A DNA stretch of 64,000 nt, from contig JAKFFE010000017.1 in NCBI GenBank assembly GCA_036675345.1, positions 1-64,000 of the forward strand. The letters run 5' to 3'. The translations under genes were made by a program, and so were the position numbers. Numbering within the stretch: the first letter of the stretch is position 1; each line of letters starts with the position of its first letter. Under the pieces are notes generated by a model. It was not told the DNA's origin and made no database searches. It saw only the letters and a program-made list of their open reading frames with translations. Below are positions 50,871-60,139 of this stretch, one piece after another. The DNA comes from JALYOC01 sp036675345. GTDB taxonomy: Bacteria; Myxococcota; Myxococcia; Myxococcales; Myxococcaceae.

Positions 50871-52193
50871 ATGAAGCGACTGTCCACACCGCCCGGCCGG
50901 CCGGTCCGAATCGAGCTGGAGGGAGAGCAGCTCCCCGCCCACGAGGGGGAGCCGATCGCCTGCGCGCTTCTGGCCAACGGGGAGACCGTGTTCTCCCGTT
51001 CGATCAAGTACCACCGCCCGCGCGGGCCCTACTGTCTGGCCGCGGCCTGCACCCACTGCCTGATGCGGGTGGACGGGGTGCCCAACATCTACACCTGCCG
51101 CACCCCGGTGAAGGAGGGGATGCGGATCGAACGACAGAACGCCTACCCCTCGGCGAAGGTGGACATCTTCCAGTCCATCGACTGGCTGTTCCCCCGCGGG
51201 CTGGATCACCACGAGATGTTCGCCGGGGTGCCGGTGGCCGAGCAGGTGATGGCCAAGGTGGCCCGTCACCTGGCCGGACTGGGACTGTTGCCGGACCAGC
51301 CGGCGCCGGAGCGGCTGGAGTGCCGGACCCTGCAGACGAAGGTGGCGATCGTCGGCGGCGGCGCGGCCGGCCTGGCCGCGGCCCGGGTGCTGGCCAACCG
51401 GGGGATCGACTTCCTGTTGATCGAGCGGGACGGGGTCACCGGAGGCCGGCTGATCGACGGGCCCCCGGAGACCGACGCGCCGGCGGTGGAGACGATCCCG
51501 GCGGACAGGCTGCTGCTGAAGACCTCGGTGATCGGCCTGTTCGATGATCAGGACGGGAAGTTCTTCGCCGCCATCTCCTACTCCGCCGAAGGCCCGCGGC
51601 TGCTGAAGATCCGCGCCGCGCGGCTGCTGGTCACCACCGGCGGACACCCGGCGGTGCTGCCGTTCGAGAACAACGATCTGCCGGGGGTGATGGCCGGTCG
51701 GGCCGCCACCCGGTTGATCCGCAGGCATCAGCTGCAGCCGGGCACCAAGGTCGCCCTGGTGGGCACCGGGGTGGAGCTGGCGTCGATCACCCAGCTGGTG
51801 GTCAGCGTGGGGATGAAGCTGCAGGCGGTGGTGGAGGTCCGGGGAACTCCCAGCGGACCGGCGGTGGCCGGTTCCCGACCCAAGGCCCATGGCCGCAGCA
51901 AGGTCAGCGGCTTTTCCTACCTGCGCCCGGACGGCAAGACCCACAAGGTGTCCTGCGACACGGTGCTGGTGTGCATGCCGCCCTCCCCTTCCTTCGAGCT
52001 GGCCCGTCAAGGCGGGGCGCGGATCTCCTTCTCCGAAGCGCACGGGGTGTTCGTGGTGGAGGCAGATGCGGTGGGACGGACGCATGCCCCGACTGTGTTC
52101 GTGGCCGGAGAGCTGCTCTCCCCCACCTCCGCCCGGGAGGCCGCCTTGTCCGGGCAGCGGGCCGGCGAGGCGATTGCCGGGGAGGTCGCGTGA
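50871..52193 (+). CDS. Fe-S flavoprotein subunit of a proline dehydrogenase-like enzyme
   Basis: 440 residues. The N-terminal domain is a [2Fe-2S] ferredoxin-like module (Fer2_4) with YCLAAACTHCLMRVDGVP and a following Cys in YTC. An NAD/FAD pyridine-nucleotide oxidoreductase domain begins KVAIVGGGAAGLAAARVLA. This architecture matches the alpha subunits of multimeric proline, hydroxyproline, opine or sarcosine-type oxidases. With P5C dehydrogenase upstream, L-proline is the most likely substrate. Overlaps the next gene as GTGA. Confidence 0.85.
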   Translation: MKRLSTPPGRPVRIELEGEQLPAHEGEPIACALLANGETVFSRSIKYHRPRGPYCLAAACTHCLMRVDGVPNIYTCRTPVKEGMRIERQNAYPSAKVDIFQSIDWLFPRGLDHHEMFAGVPVAEQVMAKVARHLAGLGLLPDQPAPERLECRTLQTKVAIVGGGAAGLAAARVLANRGIDFLLIERDGVTGGRLIDGPPETDAPAVETIPADRLLLKTSVIGLFDDQDGKFFAAISYSAEGPRLLKIRAARLLVTTGGHPAVLPFENNDLPGVMAGRAATRLIRRHQLQPGTKVALVGTGVELASITQLVVSVGMKLQAVVEVRGTPSGPAVAGSRPKAHGRSKVSGFSYLRPDGKTHKVSCDTVLVCMPPSPSFELARQGGARISFSEAHGVFVVEADAVGRTHAPTVFVAGELLSPTSAREAALSGQRAGEAIAGEVA

Positions 52194-53677
52194 GCAAGGC
52201 GCTGCTGTGTCCGTGCGAGGACGTCACCGTCGATGACGTGGATGGGGCGATCGAGAAGGGCTACCACGATGTGGAGTCGGTGAAGCGGTACACCGGCTTT
52301 GGCACCGGGATCTGCCAGGGGAAGAGCTGTCTTTCGGCGGTGGCCCACCACCTCCACCAGAAGGCGGGGCTGAAGAAGGAGGCGGTGATCCCGTTCACCC
52401 CCCGGACCCCGCTCTACCCCACCGAGCTGTCGCTGCTGGCCACCGCGCCGGTGGACGAGTCCCAGCCCCCGGTGGGCGGCGTCCCGGCGGCGCTGGGCTA
52501 CAGCTTCCACGCCCTGCGCCCCGAGGCCCCGGTGAAGGCCCGGGCCAAGGTGGTGATCATCGGCGGCGGGATCATGGGCCTGGCCCTGGCCCACAACCTG
52601 GCCAAGCGCGGTGAGAAGGACGTGGTGGTGATCGAGAAGGGCTACCTCTGCGCGGGTGCCTCTGGCCGCAACGGCGGCGGGGTCCGGATGCAGTGGGGCA
52701 CCTCCTCGATGATCGAGCTGGCCAAGCGTTCGATCGACCTGATGAAGAGCTTCGCCGGCGAGATGGGGATCAACATCTGGCTGCGCCAGGGCGGGTATCT
52801 GTTCCTGGCCAAGAGCAAAGAGATCGCCCAGCGGCTGGAGCGCAGCGCGAACCTGCACAACGTCCACGGGGTGCCCACCCAACTGCTCACCCCGGACGCG
52901 GCGCGGGACATCGTCCCCCAGCTGACCATGAAGGGGGTGGAGGTCTGCGCCTACAACAAGGAGGACGGGGTGATCTTCCCCTGGCCCTTCCTGTGGGGCT
53001 ACGCGCAGTCCTGCCAGAAGCAGGGGATCTCGGTGGAGACCTTCACCAACGTCACCGGGTTCGAGATCTCCGGCGGCAGGATCCACAAGGTGAAGACCGA
53101 CCGCGGAGACATCGCCTGCGAGACGGTGGTGCTGTCCGCCGGGGCCTGGAGCCCGTCGGTGGCCAAGCTGGCGGGAGTGGAGTTGCCCAACGAACCGCAC
53201 CGCCACGAGATCTTGAGCACCGAGCCGCTCAAGCCGTTCTTGGGGCCGCTGGTCTCGGTGTTGGACTCCGGTCTCTACTTCAGCCAGTCGATGCGCGGAG
53301 AGATCGTGGGCGGGATGGGCGACCCCAAGGAGCCGCCCGGTCTGAACATGGGCTCCACCCTGCGCTTCGTCTCCCGCTTCGCCCGGGCCCTGACCGAGCA
53401 GCTTCCCCAGGTGGGACAGATCAAGGTCCTGCGCCAGTGGGCCGGCTGCTACGACGTCACCCCGGACAACAGCCCGATCCTGGGGCGGACCCCGGGGCTG
53501 CCAAATCTCCTGCAGATGTCCGGCTTCGTGGGCCACGGCTTCATGATGGCCCCGGCGATGGCCGAGCGGATGGCTGCCTGGATGGCCACCGGCGAGTCCG
53601 ACGAGCTGTTCGAACGCTTCTCTCTCGATCGTTTCCGGACCGGGAAGCTGGAGCGCGAGGACATGATCATCGGGTAA
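52190..53677 (+). CDS. Bfd-like plus FAD (DAO) subunit of a proline dehydrogenase-like enzyme
   Basis: 495 residues from the GTG at 52190. An N-terminal BFD-like [2Fe-2S] module (CPCEDVTVDDVDGAIEKGYH, then GTGICQGKSC) is fused to a DAO-type FAD oxidoreductase (KVVIIGGGIMGLALAHNLA, ASGRNGGGVRMQWG, RQWAGCYDVTPDNSPILG). In archaeal and bacterial multimeric proline dehydrogenases these are the gamma and beta subunits on separate genes, so here they seem fused. The natural partner is the alpha-type subunit overlapping upstream. Electrons would pass through the Fe-S centres to a membrane carrier (inference). Confidence 0.85.
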   Translation: MSKALLCPCEDVTVDDVDGAIEKGYHDVESVKRYTGFGTGICQGKSCLSAVAHHLHQKAGLKKEAVIPFTPRTPLYPTELSLLATAPVDESQPPVGGVPAALGYSFHALRPEAPVKARAKVVIIGGGIMGLALAHNLAKRGEKDVVVIEKGYLCAGASGRNGGGVRMQWGTSSMIELAKRSIDLMKSFAGEMGINIWLRQGGYLFLAKSKEIAQRLERSANLHNVHGVPTQLLTPDAARDIVPQLTMKGVEVCAYNKEDGVIFPWPFLWGYAQSCQKQGISVETFTNVTGFEISGGRIHKVKTDRGDIACETVVLSAGAWSPSVAKLAGVELPNEPHRHEILSTEPLKPFLGPLVSVLDSGLYFSQSMRGEIVGGMGDPKEPPGLNMGSTLRFVSRFARALTEQLPQVGQIKVLRQWAGCYDVTPDNSPILGRTPGLPNLLQMSGFVGHGFMMAPAMAERMAAWMATGESDELFERFSLDRFRTGKLEREDMIIG

Positions 53678-53771
53678 CCCCAAGGGCATAGTCGCCTGCC
53701 CTCCCCTGTTGCACCGCGGCCCCGCGAACCGGCGGCCGCCCCTTCCTCACAAGAGAACCCTGGTCCCCTTC

Positions 53772-55409
53772 ATGAACCGTCTCGCGCAAAGCCCAGGCCC
53801 CGACGCCTCCTCCCCCGACACCGAGCTTGCCCCCCAGGGCGCGGCCAACGAGGTCCCCCCGGAGCAGCCGCGCCGCCGGATGTCCGCCGATCTGACCCTG
53901 GAGGAGATCCGCGCCTGCACCGCGGTGCTGGAGGTGATCGCCGCGGACAAGACCGGGATGCTCACCGTCCCGGAGGACGACCGGATCGATCTGCTGGCGG
54001 CGGCCGGGAAGGTGGCCTCCCCGGAGCGGATGGTGAAGCGCCGACTGGCCAAGCAGCTGCGGCGGGAGCGTTCCGAGGTGAAGCGGGAGAAGGACCGGGT
54101 CTTGCGCGCCACCACCGAGATCCGCGCCCTGCGCACCGACGCGGTGTTCTCCGCCCCGCTGCTGCCCGCCGGCCCCAAGCTGGGCCAGCCGGAGCGGATC
54201 CTGGAGGAGCCGCGGGCCTGCTACGTGTGCAAGACCCACTTCCGCCACCTGCACCACTTCTACGATGCGATGTGCATCGAGTGCGGCAACTTCAACTACG
54301 GCAAGCGGTTCCAGACCGCGTCCCTCAAGGGCCAGGTGGCCCTGGTCACCGGCGGCCGGGTGAAGATCGGCTACCAGGCCTGCCTGATGCTGCTGCGCGC
54401 CGGCGCCCGGGTGATCGTCACCACCCGCTTCCCCCATGACTCCGCCCAGCGCTACTCGCGCGAAGAGGACTTCGAGGACTGGCGGGACCGGCTGGAGATC
54501 CACGGGCTGGACCTGCGCCACGCCCCCAGCGTGGAGCTGTTGGCCCGGCACCTGGAGCAAACCCACGACCGGCTGGACATCCTGCTCAACAACGCGGCCC
54601 AGACCGTCCGCCGGCCGCCCGGCTTCTACTCCCACCTCCAGGAGCTGGAGGCCCGCCCCACCGCTTCGCTGAGCCCCGAGGCGCAGCGGCTGCTGACCGG
54701 GCATGTGGAGCTGGTCTCCAGGCTCAACGGCCAGCGCACCCTGGGCCGGGGCGGCGATTCCAACCTCGACGTCTCCTGGCGCAGCGGGGACGCGGGGCTG
54801 GGGATCCACCACTCGGCGGCGCTGTCGCTGCTGCCCTACGAGATGGAGCAGGACACCCACTCCGAGGCCCTCTTCCCCCAGGGGAAGCTGGACGCGGATC
54901 TGCAGCAGGTGGACCTGCGCAGCGTCAACAGCTGGCGGCTGACCCTGGCGGAGGTGGAGACCTCGGAGATGCTGGAGGTCCACCTGGTGAACGCGGTGGC
55001 GCCGTTCGTCCTCTGCGCCAAGCTCAAGCCGCTGATGCTGCGGAACCGCCAGGCCCCCGGACAGATCGTCAACGTCTCGGCGATGGAGGGCAGCTTCTCG
55101 CGCGGCACCAAGACCGACAAGCACCCGCACACCAACATGGCCAAGGCGGCCTTGAACATGATGACCCGCACCTCGGCGCCGGACTACGCCAAGAGCGCGA
55201 TCTACATGAACGCGGTGGACACCGGCTGGGTGACCGACGAGGACCCGGCGGTGCACGCCACCCGCAAGGTGCAGGAGCTGGACTTCCAGCCCCCGCTGGA
55301 CATCGTGGATGGCGCGGCGCGGATCGTGGATCCGATCTTCAACACCGCGCGCACCGGAGAGGTGTTCTCCGGCTACTTCTTCAAGGACTACAAGCCCACC
55401 AACTGGTGA
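53772..55409 (+). CDS. Zinc-ribbon SDR-family protein with altered active site
   Basis: 545 residues. A helical, charged N-terminal part (about 35-125) precedes a zinc-binding block with Cys 150, 153, 168 and 171 (CYVC and CIEC), then a short-chain dehydrogenase domain: ALVTGGRVKIG, ILLNNAAQTVRRP and NVSAMEGSF. The catalytic YxxxK should fall in HTNMAKAALN, but the Tyr position is Thr, so the usual SDR mechanism is questionable. A long insert lies between the NNAAQ motif and the C-terminus. ATG at 53772; the frame stays open to 53709. No family function is assigned. Confidence 0.8.
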   Translation: MNRLAQSPGPDASSPDTELAPQGAANEVPPEQPRRRMSADLTLEEIRACTAVLEVIAADKTGMLTVPEDDRIDLLAAAGKVASPERMVKRRLAKQLRRERSEVKREKDRVLRATTEIRALRTDAVFSAPLLPAGPKLGQPERILEEPRACYVCKTHFRHLHHFYDAMCIECGNFNYGKRFQTASLKGQVALVTGGRVKIGYQACLMLLRAGARVIVTTRFPHDSAQRYSREEDFEDWRDRLEIHGLDLRHAPSVELLARHLEQTHDRLDILLNNAAQTVRRPPGFYSHLQELEARPTASLSPEAQRLLTGHVELVSRLNGQRTLGRGGDSNLDVSWRSGDAGLGIHHSAALSLLPYEMEQDTHSEALFPQGKLDADLQQVDLRSVNSWRLTLAEVETSEMLEVHLVNAVAPFVLCAKLKPLMLRNRQAPGQIVNVSAMEGSFSRGTKTDKHPHTNMAKAALNMMTRTSAPDYAKSAIYMNAVDTGWVTDEDPAVHATRKVQELDFQPPLDIVDGAARIVDPIFNTARTGEVFSGYFFKDYKPTNW

Positions 55410-55416
55410 GCCCTTC

Positions 55417-56208
55417 CTAGAAGGCGAAGCCCACGTTCAGCCGGGCCAGGGGGGTAAAGCCCCGGCCGAAGTACAGGATCCCGTTCAGCCCCACCGGACC
55501 CACGGTCACGTTGCCTCCCACCGCGGGGGCCACGTGCAGCCACTGGAAGAAGGTGAAGTTGTAGCCGACCCAGCCCCCGAAGCCGACGCTGGTGCCCTTG
55601 CTCCTCCCCACCGCCTCCCGCACCGTCAGGTTGTAGGCGGAGATGTCCGGTCCCAGGTACAGCCCGTTGGGGGCCTCGCCGAAGGGGAAGTAGCGCCCGG
55701 AGACCGCGAACCCCAGGCCGCTGACGGTGCTGGTTCCCCGGGGGGTGCCAAAGTCACGCTGGACCACCCCGGCCTCCAGCACGATCGACAGCTGCGGGAT
55801 CATCACCCGCTCCAGCGCCGCGCTGTAGATCCCCAGGGCCGCGGCGGCCACGTTGAAGGTCACGGTGTTGGGGCGCTTCACCTTGGAGCGCTGGGTGGGC
55901 TTGGGCTTGTTGCCCAGCATCGGGCGATCCGCCGACGGCGTCGCCACCGGGACCTCCACCTGGGGGATCTCGGCCTCGGGGACCGCGGTGGGGTCCGCGG
56001 AGATCGGCCCCGGCTCCTGGGGGGACACTCCGGCATCCGGAGTGACGATCACCGGGGCTGGCTCCTGGAGCGGAGCCTCCGTGCCCGCGTCGCCGGGCTG
56101 GGCCGGGATCACCACCGCCGGCGTCGACTGCTGGGTGCCTGCGTCCGGACTGCCCGTCTGCGCCAACGCCCACCACACCACCGCGTACGCTGCACTGCCG
56201 CCTATCAT
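55417..56208 (-). CDS. Exported protein with beta-barrel C-terminus
   Basis: 263 residues. Signal-like start (AAYAVVWWALAQT), a long Pro-rich linker (about 20-100), then a barrel-like C-terminal domain ending GRGFTPLARLNVGFAF, with LYLGPDISAYNLTVREAVGR and GFGGWVGYNFTFFQWLHVAP inside. The last residue is Phe, as usual for outer-membrane barrels. No named family. Convergent with the SDR gene. Confidence 0.7.
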   Translation of the reverse strand: MIGGSAAYAVVWWALAQTGSPDAGTQQSTPAVVIPAQPGDAGTEAPLQEPAPVIVTPDAGVSPQEPGPISADPTAVPEAEIPQVEVPVATPSADRPMLGNKPKPTQRSKVKRPNTVTFNVAAAALGIYSAALERVMIPQLSIVLEAGVVQRDFGTPRGTSTVSGLGFAVSGRYFPFGEAPNGLYLGPDISAYNLTVREAVGRSKGTSVGFGGWVGYNFTFFQWLHVAPAVGGNVTVGPVGLNGILYFGRGFTPLARLNVGFAF

Positions 56209-56292
56209 TCGATCCTCCGGCCGCGCAATCTAGCGTCCCCCCTCGCCCGGCAGCCTGACTATTCGCAACCTGCGAACATCCGCCGCGGGCCC

Positions 56293-56871
56293 CTAGTCTT
56301 GCCAGAAGAAGCCGTGGTCCCGCTGGCCGCTGCCCCAGGTGAGCAGCGTGCCCCGGGCGTCATAGATGGTCAGCTGCTCGGTGGACTCCCCCCGGGCGTG
56401 CACCACGTACACCTCTGCGTCGCCCACCCGGACCCGGTGCGCCGAGGCCTGGGGACCGCCGCGCTCCAGGCAGGCGCGGACTTCGGCCGGACACTCTCCC
56501 AGCGAACGGGAGGGCAGCACCGAGTCCTTCGGGAGCTGGACCCCCGCGTCGTCGCGCAGGAACTGCTGGCTGAACCGCGCCTGGAAGTCCTCGGTCCAGC
56601 GATCGCTGACCGCCGGGACCACGCCGTCCACAAACGCCCTGGCCAGCTCCCGCGCCCCCTGGCTGGACACCCGCTGGAAGCCGTCGGAGACCAGCAGCTT
56701 GCGCGCGGAGTTGGACTCGAACTCGTCCACCTGGCCGTCGTCCTCGGTCAGCGCGCCCAGGGCGTGGCGGAGCTCGGGTTCGGAGATCTGCTGATCGTCC
56801 TGGACCGCGAGGGTGAGCCGGCTGCGGAACTCCTGGACGCCTGAGGAAGGGATGAGCGGATAGGTGTTCAT
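56293..56871 (-). CDS. Hypothetical protein
   Basis: 192 residues from the ATG at 56871 (MNTYPLIPSSGVQEFRSRLT). Contains an EF-hand-like or calcium-loop stretch (LTEDDGQVDEFESNSARKLL), and a C-terminal domain with AEVYVVHARGESTEQLTIYD. I do not recognise a family; the upstream frame to 57171 crosses the start region of the amidase gene and is not used. Confidence 0.65.
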   Translation of the reverse strand: MNTYPLIPSSGVQEFRSRLTLAVQDDQQISEPELRHALGALTEDDGQVDEFESNSARKLLVSDGFQRVSSQGARELARAFVDGVVPAVSDRWTEDFQARFSQQFLRDDAGVQLPKDSVLPSRSLGECPAEVRACLERGGPQASAHRVRVGDAEVYVVHARGESTEQLTIYDARGTLLTWGSGQRDHGFFWQD

Positions 56872-57064
56872 GGGTGGGCCTGTGCGCACATTGTCGGATA
56901 ACCGCAGGTGAAGTTGCGTCACCGCTGGTCGTTCTTTTCTACTTCTCCGATTCCGCTGGGATCGCAATGCGCTCCCCCGGTGCCGGGCCCGGAACACCGC
57001 AGATCCACTGGGGTTCTCTCCCGCTAGACTGCTCCCACTCCTCTCCGCCGTACCTGGGCCCTCC

Positions 57065-59014
57065 TTGTTCCACTTCTTTGTCCGTTCGTTGGCCACGCTG
57101 CTGCTGCTGGGTTCGCTGGCCTGTGTCCACGCGCCGGTGGCCGCCCCCGCCGTCCCCGAGGCGCCCCGCATCGATCTGGTCTATCCGGCCCCAGGGGGCA
57201 GCGTCTCCGGCCCGGTCCGCCACTTCGTGCTGGGCAACGTGCGGCCGGCCCACCTGAAGGTCACCGTCAACGGGATCCCCGCCCAGCAGGGCCCCGGCGG
57301 CGGCTTCGTGGCCTTCGTGCCGGTGACGCCGGGCGCCAGCCTGCTGCGGGTGGAGGCGCGCGAGGAGGGCAGCGCCGAGGTGCTGCTGCTGGTGGAGGCG
57401 CCGTACACGGTGCGCGGTTACGCGCCCACCCTGCAGGGGATGATTGACCCCACCAGCCTCCGGCCCCTGGACGCGCTGGTGATGGAGCCCGGCGATCTCC
57501 TCCCCTTCTACTTCCGCGGAGCGGAGGGGATCACCGGCAAGCTGCTGCTGGGGGACGGGCTGGCCGAGGCGGTGGTGCTGCCCTCCCCGCCGCCGGACCG
57601 CTCCTACCTGGACGTGACCTGGGAGGCGCTGGAGTCCCGACCGGCCCTGGCCGCCGGGGAGCGGGATCAGAACGAGTCCGGGCCGGGGCGCTGGTACCAG
57701 GCGCAGCTGCGGGTTCCTCCGCCCTCCCCGGAGCGGGGCTGGGGTTGGGGCAGCGCGGCACCGCTGCGATTCCTGGTGGAGCGGGCGGGGATCCCGGTGG
57801 AGCTTCCCCTCCCCCAGCCGCTCACCCTGCGGGATCCCTCGGTGACCACCGAGGTGGAGCTGTTCGATCGGCCGCGGTCGGATCCGGACTTCCGCCACAC
57901 CCGGGTGGCGATGCACGCCGGGCCGGAGGCCTCCTTCTTCCAGTTCCTGGCCAACGGGACCCGCGCCCGGGCCGGACGCCGCTGGGGACCGATGGTGGAG
58001 ATCAAGCTGGATGCCCAGCTGTCCGCCTGGGCCAAGGAGACCCACGTCCACCCGCTGCCGGCGGGGACGCCCACCGCCCGCTCGCTGATCTACGCGGTGC
58101 GCACCCGGAAGATGGAGGACGGCTGGACCCGGATCCAGATCGGCATGGACCACCCCACCCCGGTGCAGGTGATCCAGGACGCCGACGGGCAGGACTACCG
58201 GCTGATCTTCTATGGGGCCCAGTCGGAGATCGAGTTCCTCCGTCTGGAGCCCACCCACTCGATGGTCCGGGCCTTCTCCGGCAACCAGCTGCTGAGCGAG
58301 CGGTTCGAGCTGGAGGTGAAGACGCGCGGCCCCGCCTGGGGCTACCGCCACGGCTGGGAGGGCACCGACTTCTATCTGGATCTGCGGCCCCCGCCCCGGC
58401 TCCGGCCGGGACGGCTGTTCCAGGGCCTGACGGTGACAGTCGATCCGGGACACTCGCCGGATCACGGCGCGGTGGGACCGAACCGGCTGCTGGAGAAGGA
58501 CGTGAACCTGGCCGTCTCCCAACGGCTGCGCTCGAAGTTGGAGCGCGCCGGGGCCCGGGTGCTGATGACCCGCGAGGGCGAGCTGGGACCGGAGGGGCTG
58601 GCGCTGGCGCCGCGGGTCCTGACTGCGGTGCGCAGCAACTCCGATCTGCTGATCTCGGTGCACCACAACTCGCTGCCCGACGCGGTCAATCCACTCGACC
58701 CCCACGGGGCGATGGGCACCTCGGTGTACTTCTACCATCCACAATCACAGGGGCTGGCGCTGGCGCTGCAGGAGTCGCTGCTCTCCGAGCTGAAGCTGCC
58801 GGACCGGGGGATCGGCCTGGGAGATCTGGCGCTGTGCCGCGCGCCGGAGGTGCCCTCGGTGCTCACCGAGGCGGCGTTCCTCACCCTGCCGGCGCAGGAG
58901 GAGTTGCTGCGCTCCGGAGAGTTCCAGGAGCGGGAGGCGCAGGCGCTGTTCGACGGGCTGGAGAAGTTCCTGCGTCAGGCGCTGCGCGATCAGGAGGCGG
59001 CGGAGCGGAGGTGA
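57065..59014 (+). CDS. N-acetylmuramoyl-L-alanine amidase (Amidase_3) lipoprotein
   Basis: 649 residues from a TTG at 57065. Lipoprotein-type signal LATLLLLGSLAC. The first 450 residues contain repeat-like beta domains (VNGIPAQQGPGGGFVAFVPV and others) that could bind peptidoglycan. The catalytic Amidase_3 domain follows: VDPGHSPDHG (zinc His), LLEKDVNLAVS (zinc Glu), ISVHHNS (zinc His) and LTEAAFLT (catalytic Glu). It cuts the bond between muramic acid and the stem peptide and is probably used in cell separation or wall turnover. Confidence 0.9.
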   Translation: MFHFFVRSLATLLLLGSLACVHAPVAAPAVPEAPRIDLVYPAPGGSVSGPVRHFVLGNVRPAHLKVTVNGIPAQQGPGGGFVAFVPVTPGASLLRVEAREEGSAEVLLLVEAPYTVRGYAPTLQGMIDPTSLRPLDALVMEPGDLLPFYFRGAEGITGKLLLGDGLAEAVVLPSPPPDRSYLDVTWEALESRPALAAGERDQNESGPGRWYQAQLRVPPPSPERGWGWGSAAPLRFLVERAGIPVELPLPQPLTLRDPSVTTEVELFDRPRSDPDFRHTRVAMHAGPEASFFQFLANGTRARAGRRWGPMVEIKLDAQLSAWAKETHVHPLPAGTPTARSLIYAVRTRKMEDGWTRIQIGMDHPTPVQVIQDADGQDYRLIFYGAQSEIEFLRLEPTHSMVRAFSGNQLLSERFELEVKTRGPAWGYRHGWEGTDFYLDLRPPPRLRPGRLFQGLTVTVDPGHSPDHGAVGPNRLLEKDVNLAVSQRLRSKLERAGARVLMTREGELGPEGLALAPRVLTAVRSNSDLLISVHHNSLPDAVNPLDPHGAMGTSVYFYHPQSQGLALALQESLLSELKLPDRGIGLGDLALCRAPEVPSVLTEAAFLTLPAQEELLRSGEFQEREAQALFDGLEKFLRQALRDQEAAERR

Positions 59015-59147
59015 TCTGGCGCGAGGCGTGGCCCGTGGGGGTTGGGCGAGCGCACCGACAGTGCGCGTCCGCACCTCGGCGTTGACGAAGCCGTCGAACC
59101 GCGCCAAGAGGCGCCGACAGGTTGTCGCCTTGGAGGGCGCAAGTCAG

Positions 59148-59570
59148 ATGGAACAGTCGATCCGCGAGCTTCTGGAAACCGATGAGACCGAGCTGGGTCA
59201 CCGCATCGCGGAGGTGGAGAAGTTGCTGGCCCGCAAGTACGGCAAGCTGACCCTGTCGGGCGAGAAGTCCGAGGTGGCAGTGCTGCAGAAGGCGATCGAT
59301 GACGGCGTCCTCTCTCCCCGTCAGGCGGGAGCGCTGCAGAACGCCGGGCTGGCCTTCGGCGCCATCGCGGTCCAGGCCCACGGGCTGCGCTGGGTGATGG
59401 TGGAGGACGACTACGGCACCGATCCGGCGCTGCAGGATCCGGACACCGAGCAGGTGTTCCAGGCGCTGACCCTGATCAGCAACCACTTCCAGGACGGCAA
59501 GTGCGACCTCAAGGCGCTGCTGGCCGCGCTGGGCCGCCGCGACGCACAGCTGCTGGCGCAGGCCTCCTAG
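59148..59570 (+). CDS. Hypothetical soluble protein
   Basis: 140 residues from the ATG at 59148. Mainly helical; opens MEQSIRELLETDETELGHRI and has a WVMVEDDYGTDPAL motif. No family named. Nothing in the context suggests a role. The upstream frame to 59028 is rejected as it starts inside the amidase end. Confidence 0.65.
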   Translation: MEQSIRELLETDETELGHRIAEVEKLLARKYGKLTLSGEKSEVAVLQKAIDDGVLSPRQAGALQNAGLAFGAIAVQAHGLRWVMVEDDYGTDPALQDPDTEQVFQALTLISNHFQDGKCDLKALLAALGRRDAQLLAQAS

Positions 59571-59647
59571 TCTTCCGGGGGAGCTCCTCCCTCTCCCCCG
59601 CGCTGCTCCCGGCGAGAGCCCCCCCCACGGGGCCCGTCGCCTGAGCG

Positions 59648-60139
59648 CTACACCAGCTGCGCGCCCTCGTGGCGCAGCAGCCAGGCCTTGCGGTCCAGTC
59701 CTCCCGCGTAGCCGCCCAGCTTGCCTCCGGTGGCGATCACCCGATGGCAGGGGACCACCAGCGCCACCGGGTTGCGTCCGTTGGCGGCGCCCACTGCTCG
59801 CATCGCGGTGGGCTTTCCCACCTCGCGGGCCAGCCGGGCATAGGTCCAGGTCTGGCCCACCGGGATCCGCCGCAGCGCGGCCCACACCGCGCGCTGGAAC
59901 TCGGTGCCCTCCAGCGCCACCGGGACGGCATCCAGGGCGGCCACCTGGCCGGCGAAGTACCCGGTCAGCGCCCGATCGATCTCCTCGACCGGCCGCCGCT
60001 CCAGCGCCGCGCCCGGAGGGACGAACCGGCGCAACAGCTCCGCCTCCTCGGAGGCGAACTCCAGCGCACACAGCGCCCCCTCCCGGGAGATCAGGGTCAG
60101 CCTCCCCAGCGGGGTCTCACGTTGCCACAGCGCGAACAT
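59648..60139 (-). CDS. ogt: Methylated-DNA-protein-cysteine methyltransferase
   Basis: 163 residues. Repairs O6-methylguanine by suicidal transfer. Active-site motif VVPCHRVIA is present, preceded by GAANGRNPVAL; the N-terminal beta domain starts LWQRETPLGRLTLISREG. The ATG at 60139 lies 23 bases inside the upstream Ada/AlkA gene, so the two are coexpressed. Longer frames upstream are shadows of that gene. Confidence 0.93.
   Translation of the reverse strand: MFALWQRETPLGRLTLISREGALCALEFASEEAELLRRFVPPGAALERRPVEEIDRALTGYFAGQVAALDAVPVALEGTEFQRAVWAALRRIPVGQTWTYARLAREVGKPTAMRAVGAANGRNPVALVVPCHRVIATGGKLGGYAGGLDRKAWLLRHEGAQLV

Noticed and set aside
49092..52085. 997-residue minus-strand frame
   Set aside because: Antisense to P5C dehydrogenase and the Fer2-FAD subunit; no domain features, His/Arg/Gly-rich as expected from the opposite strand.
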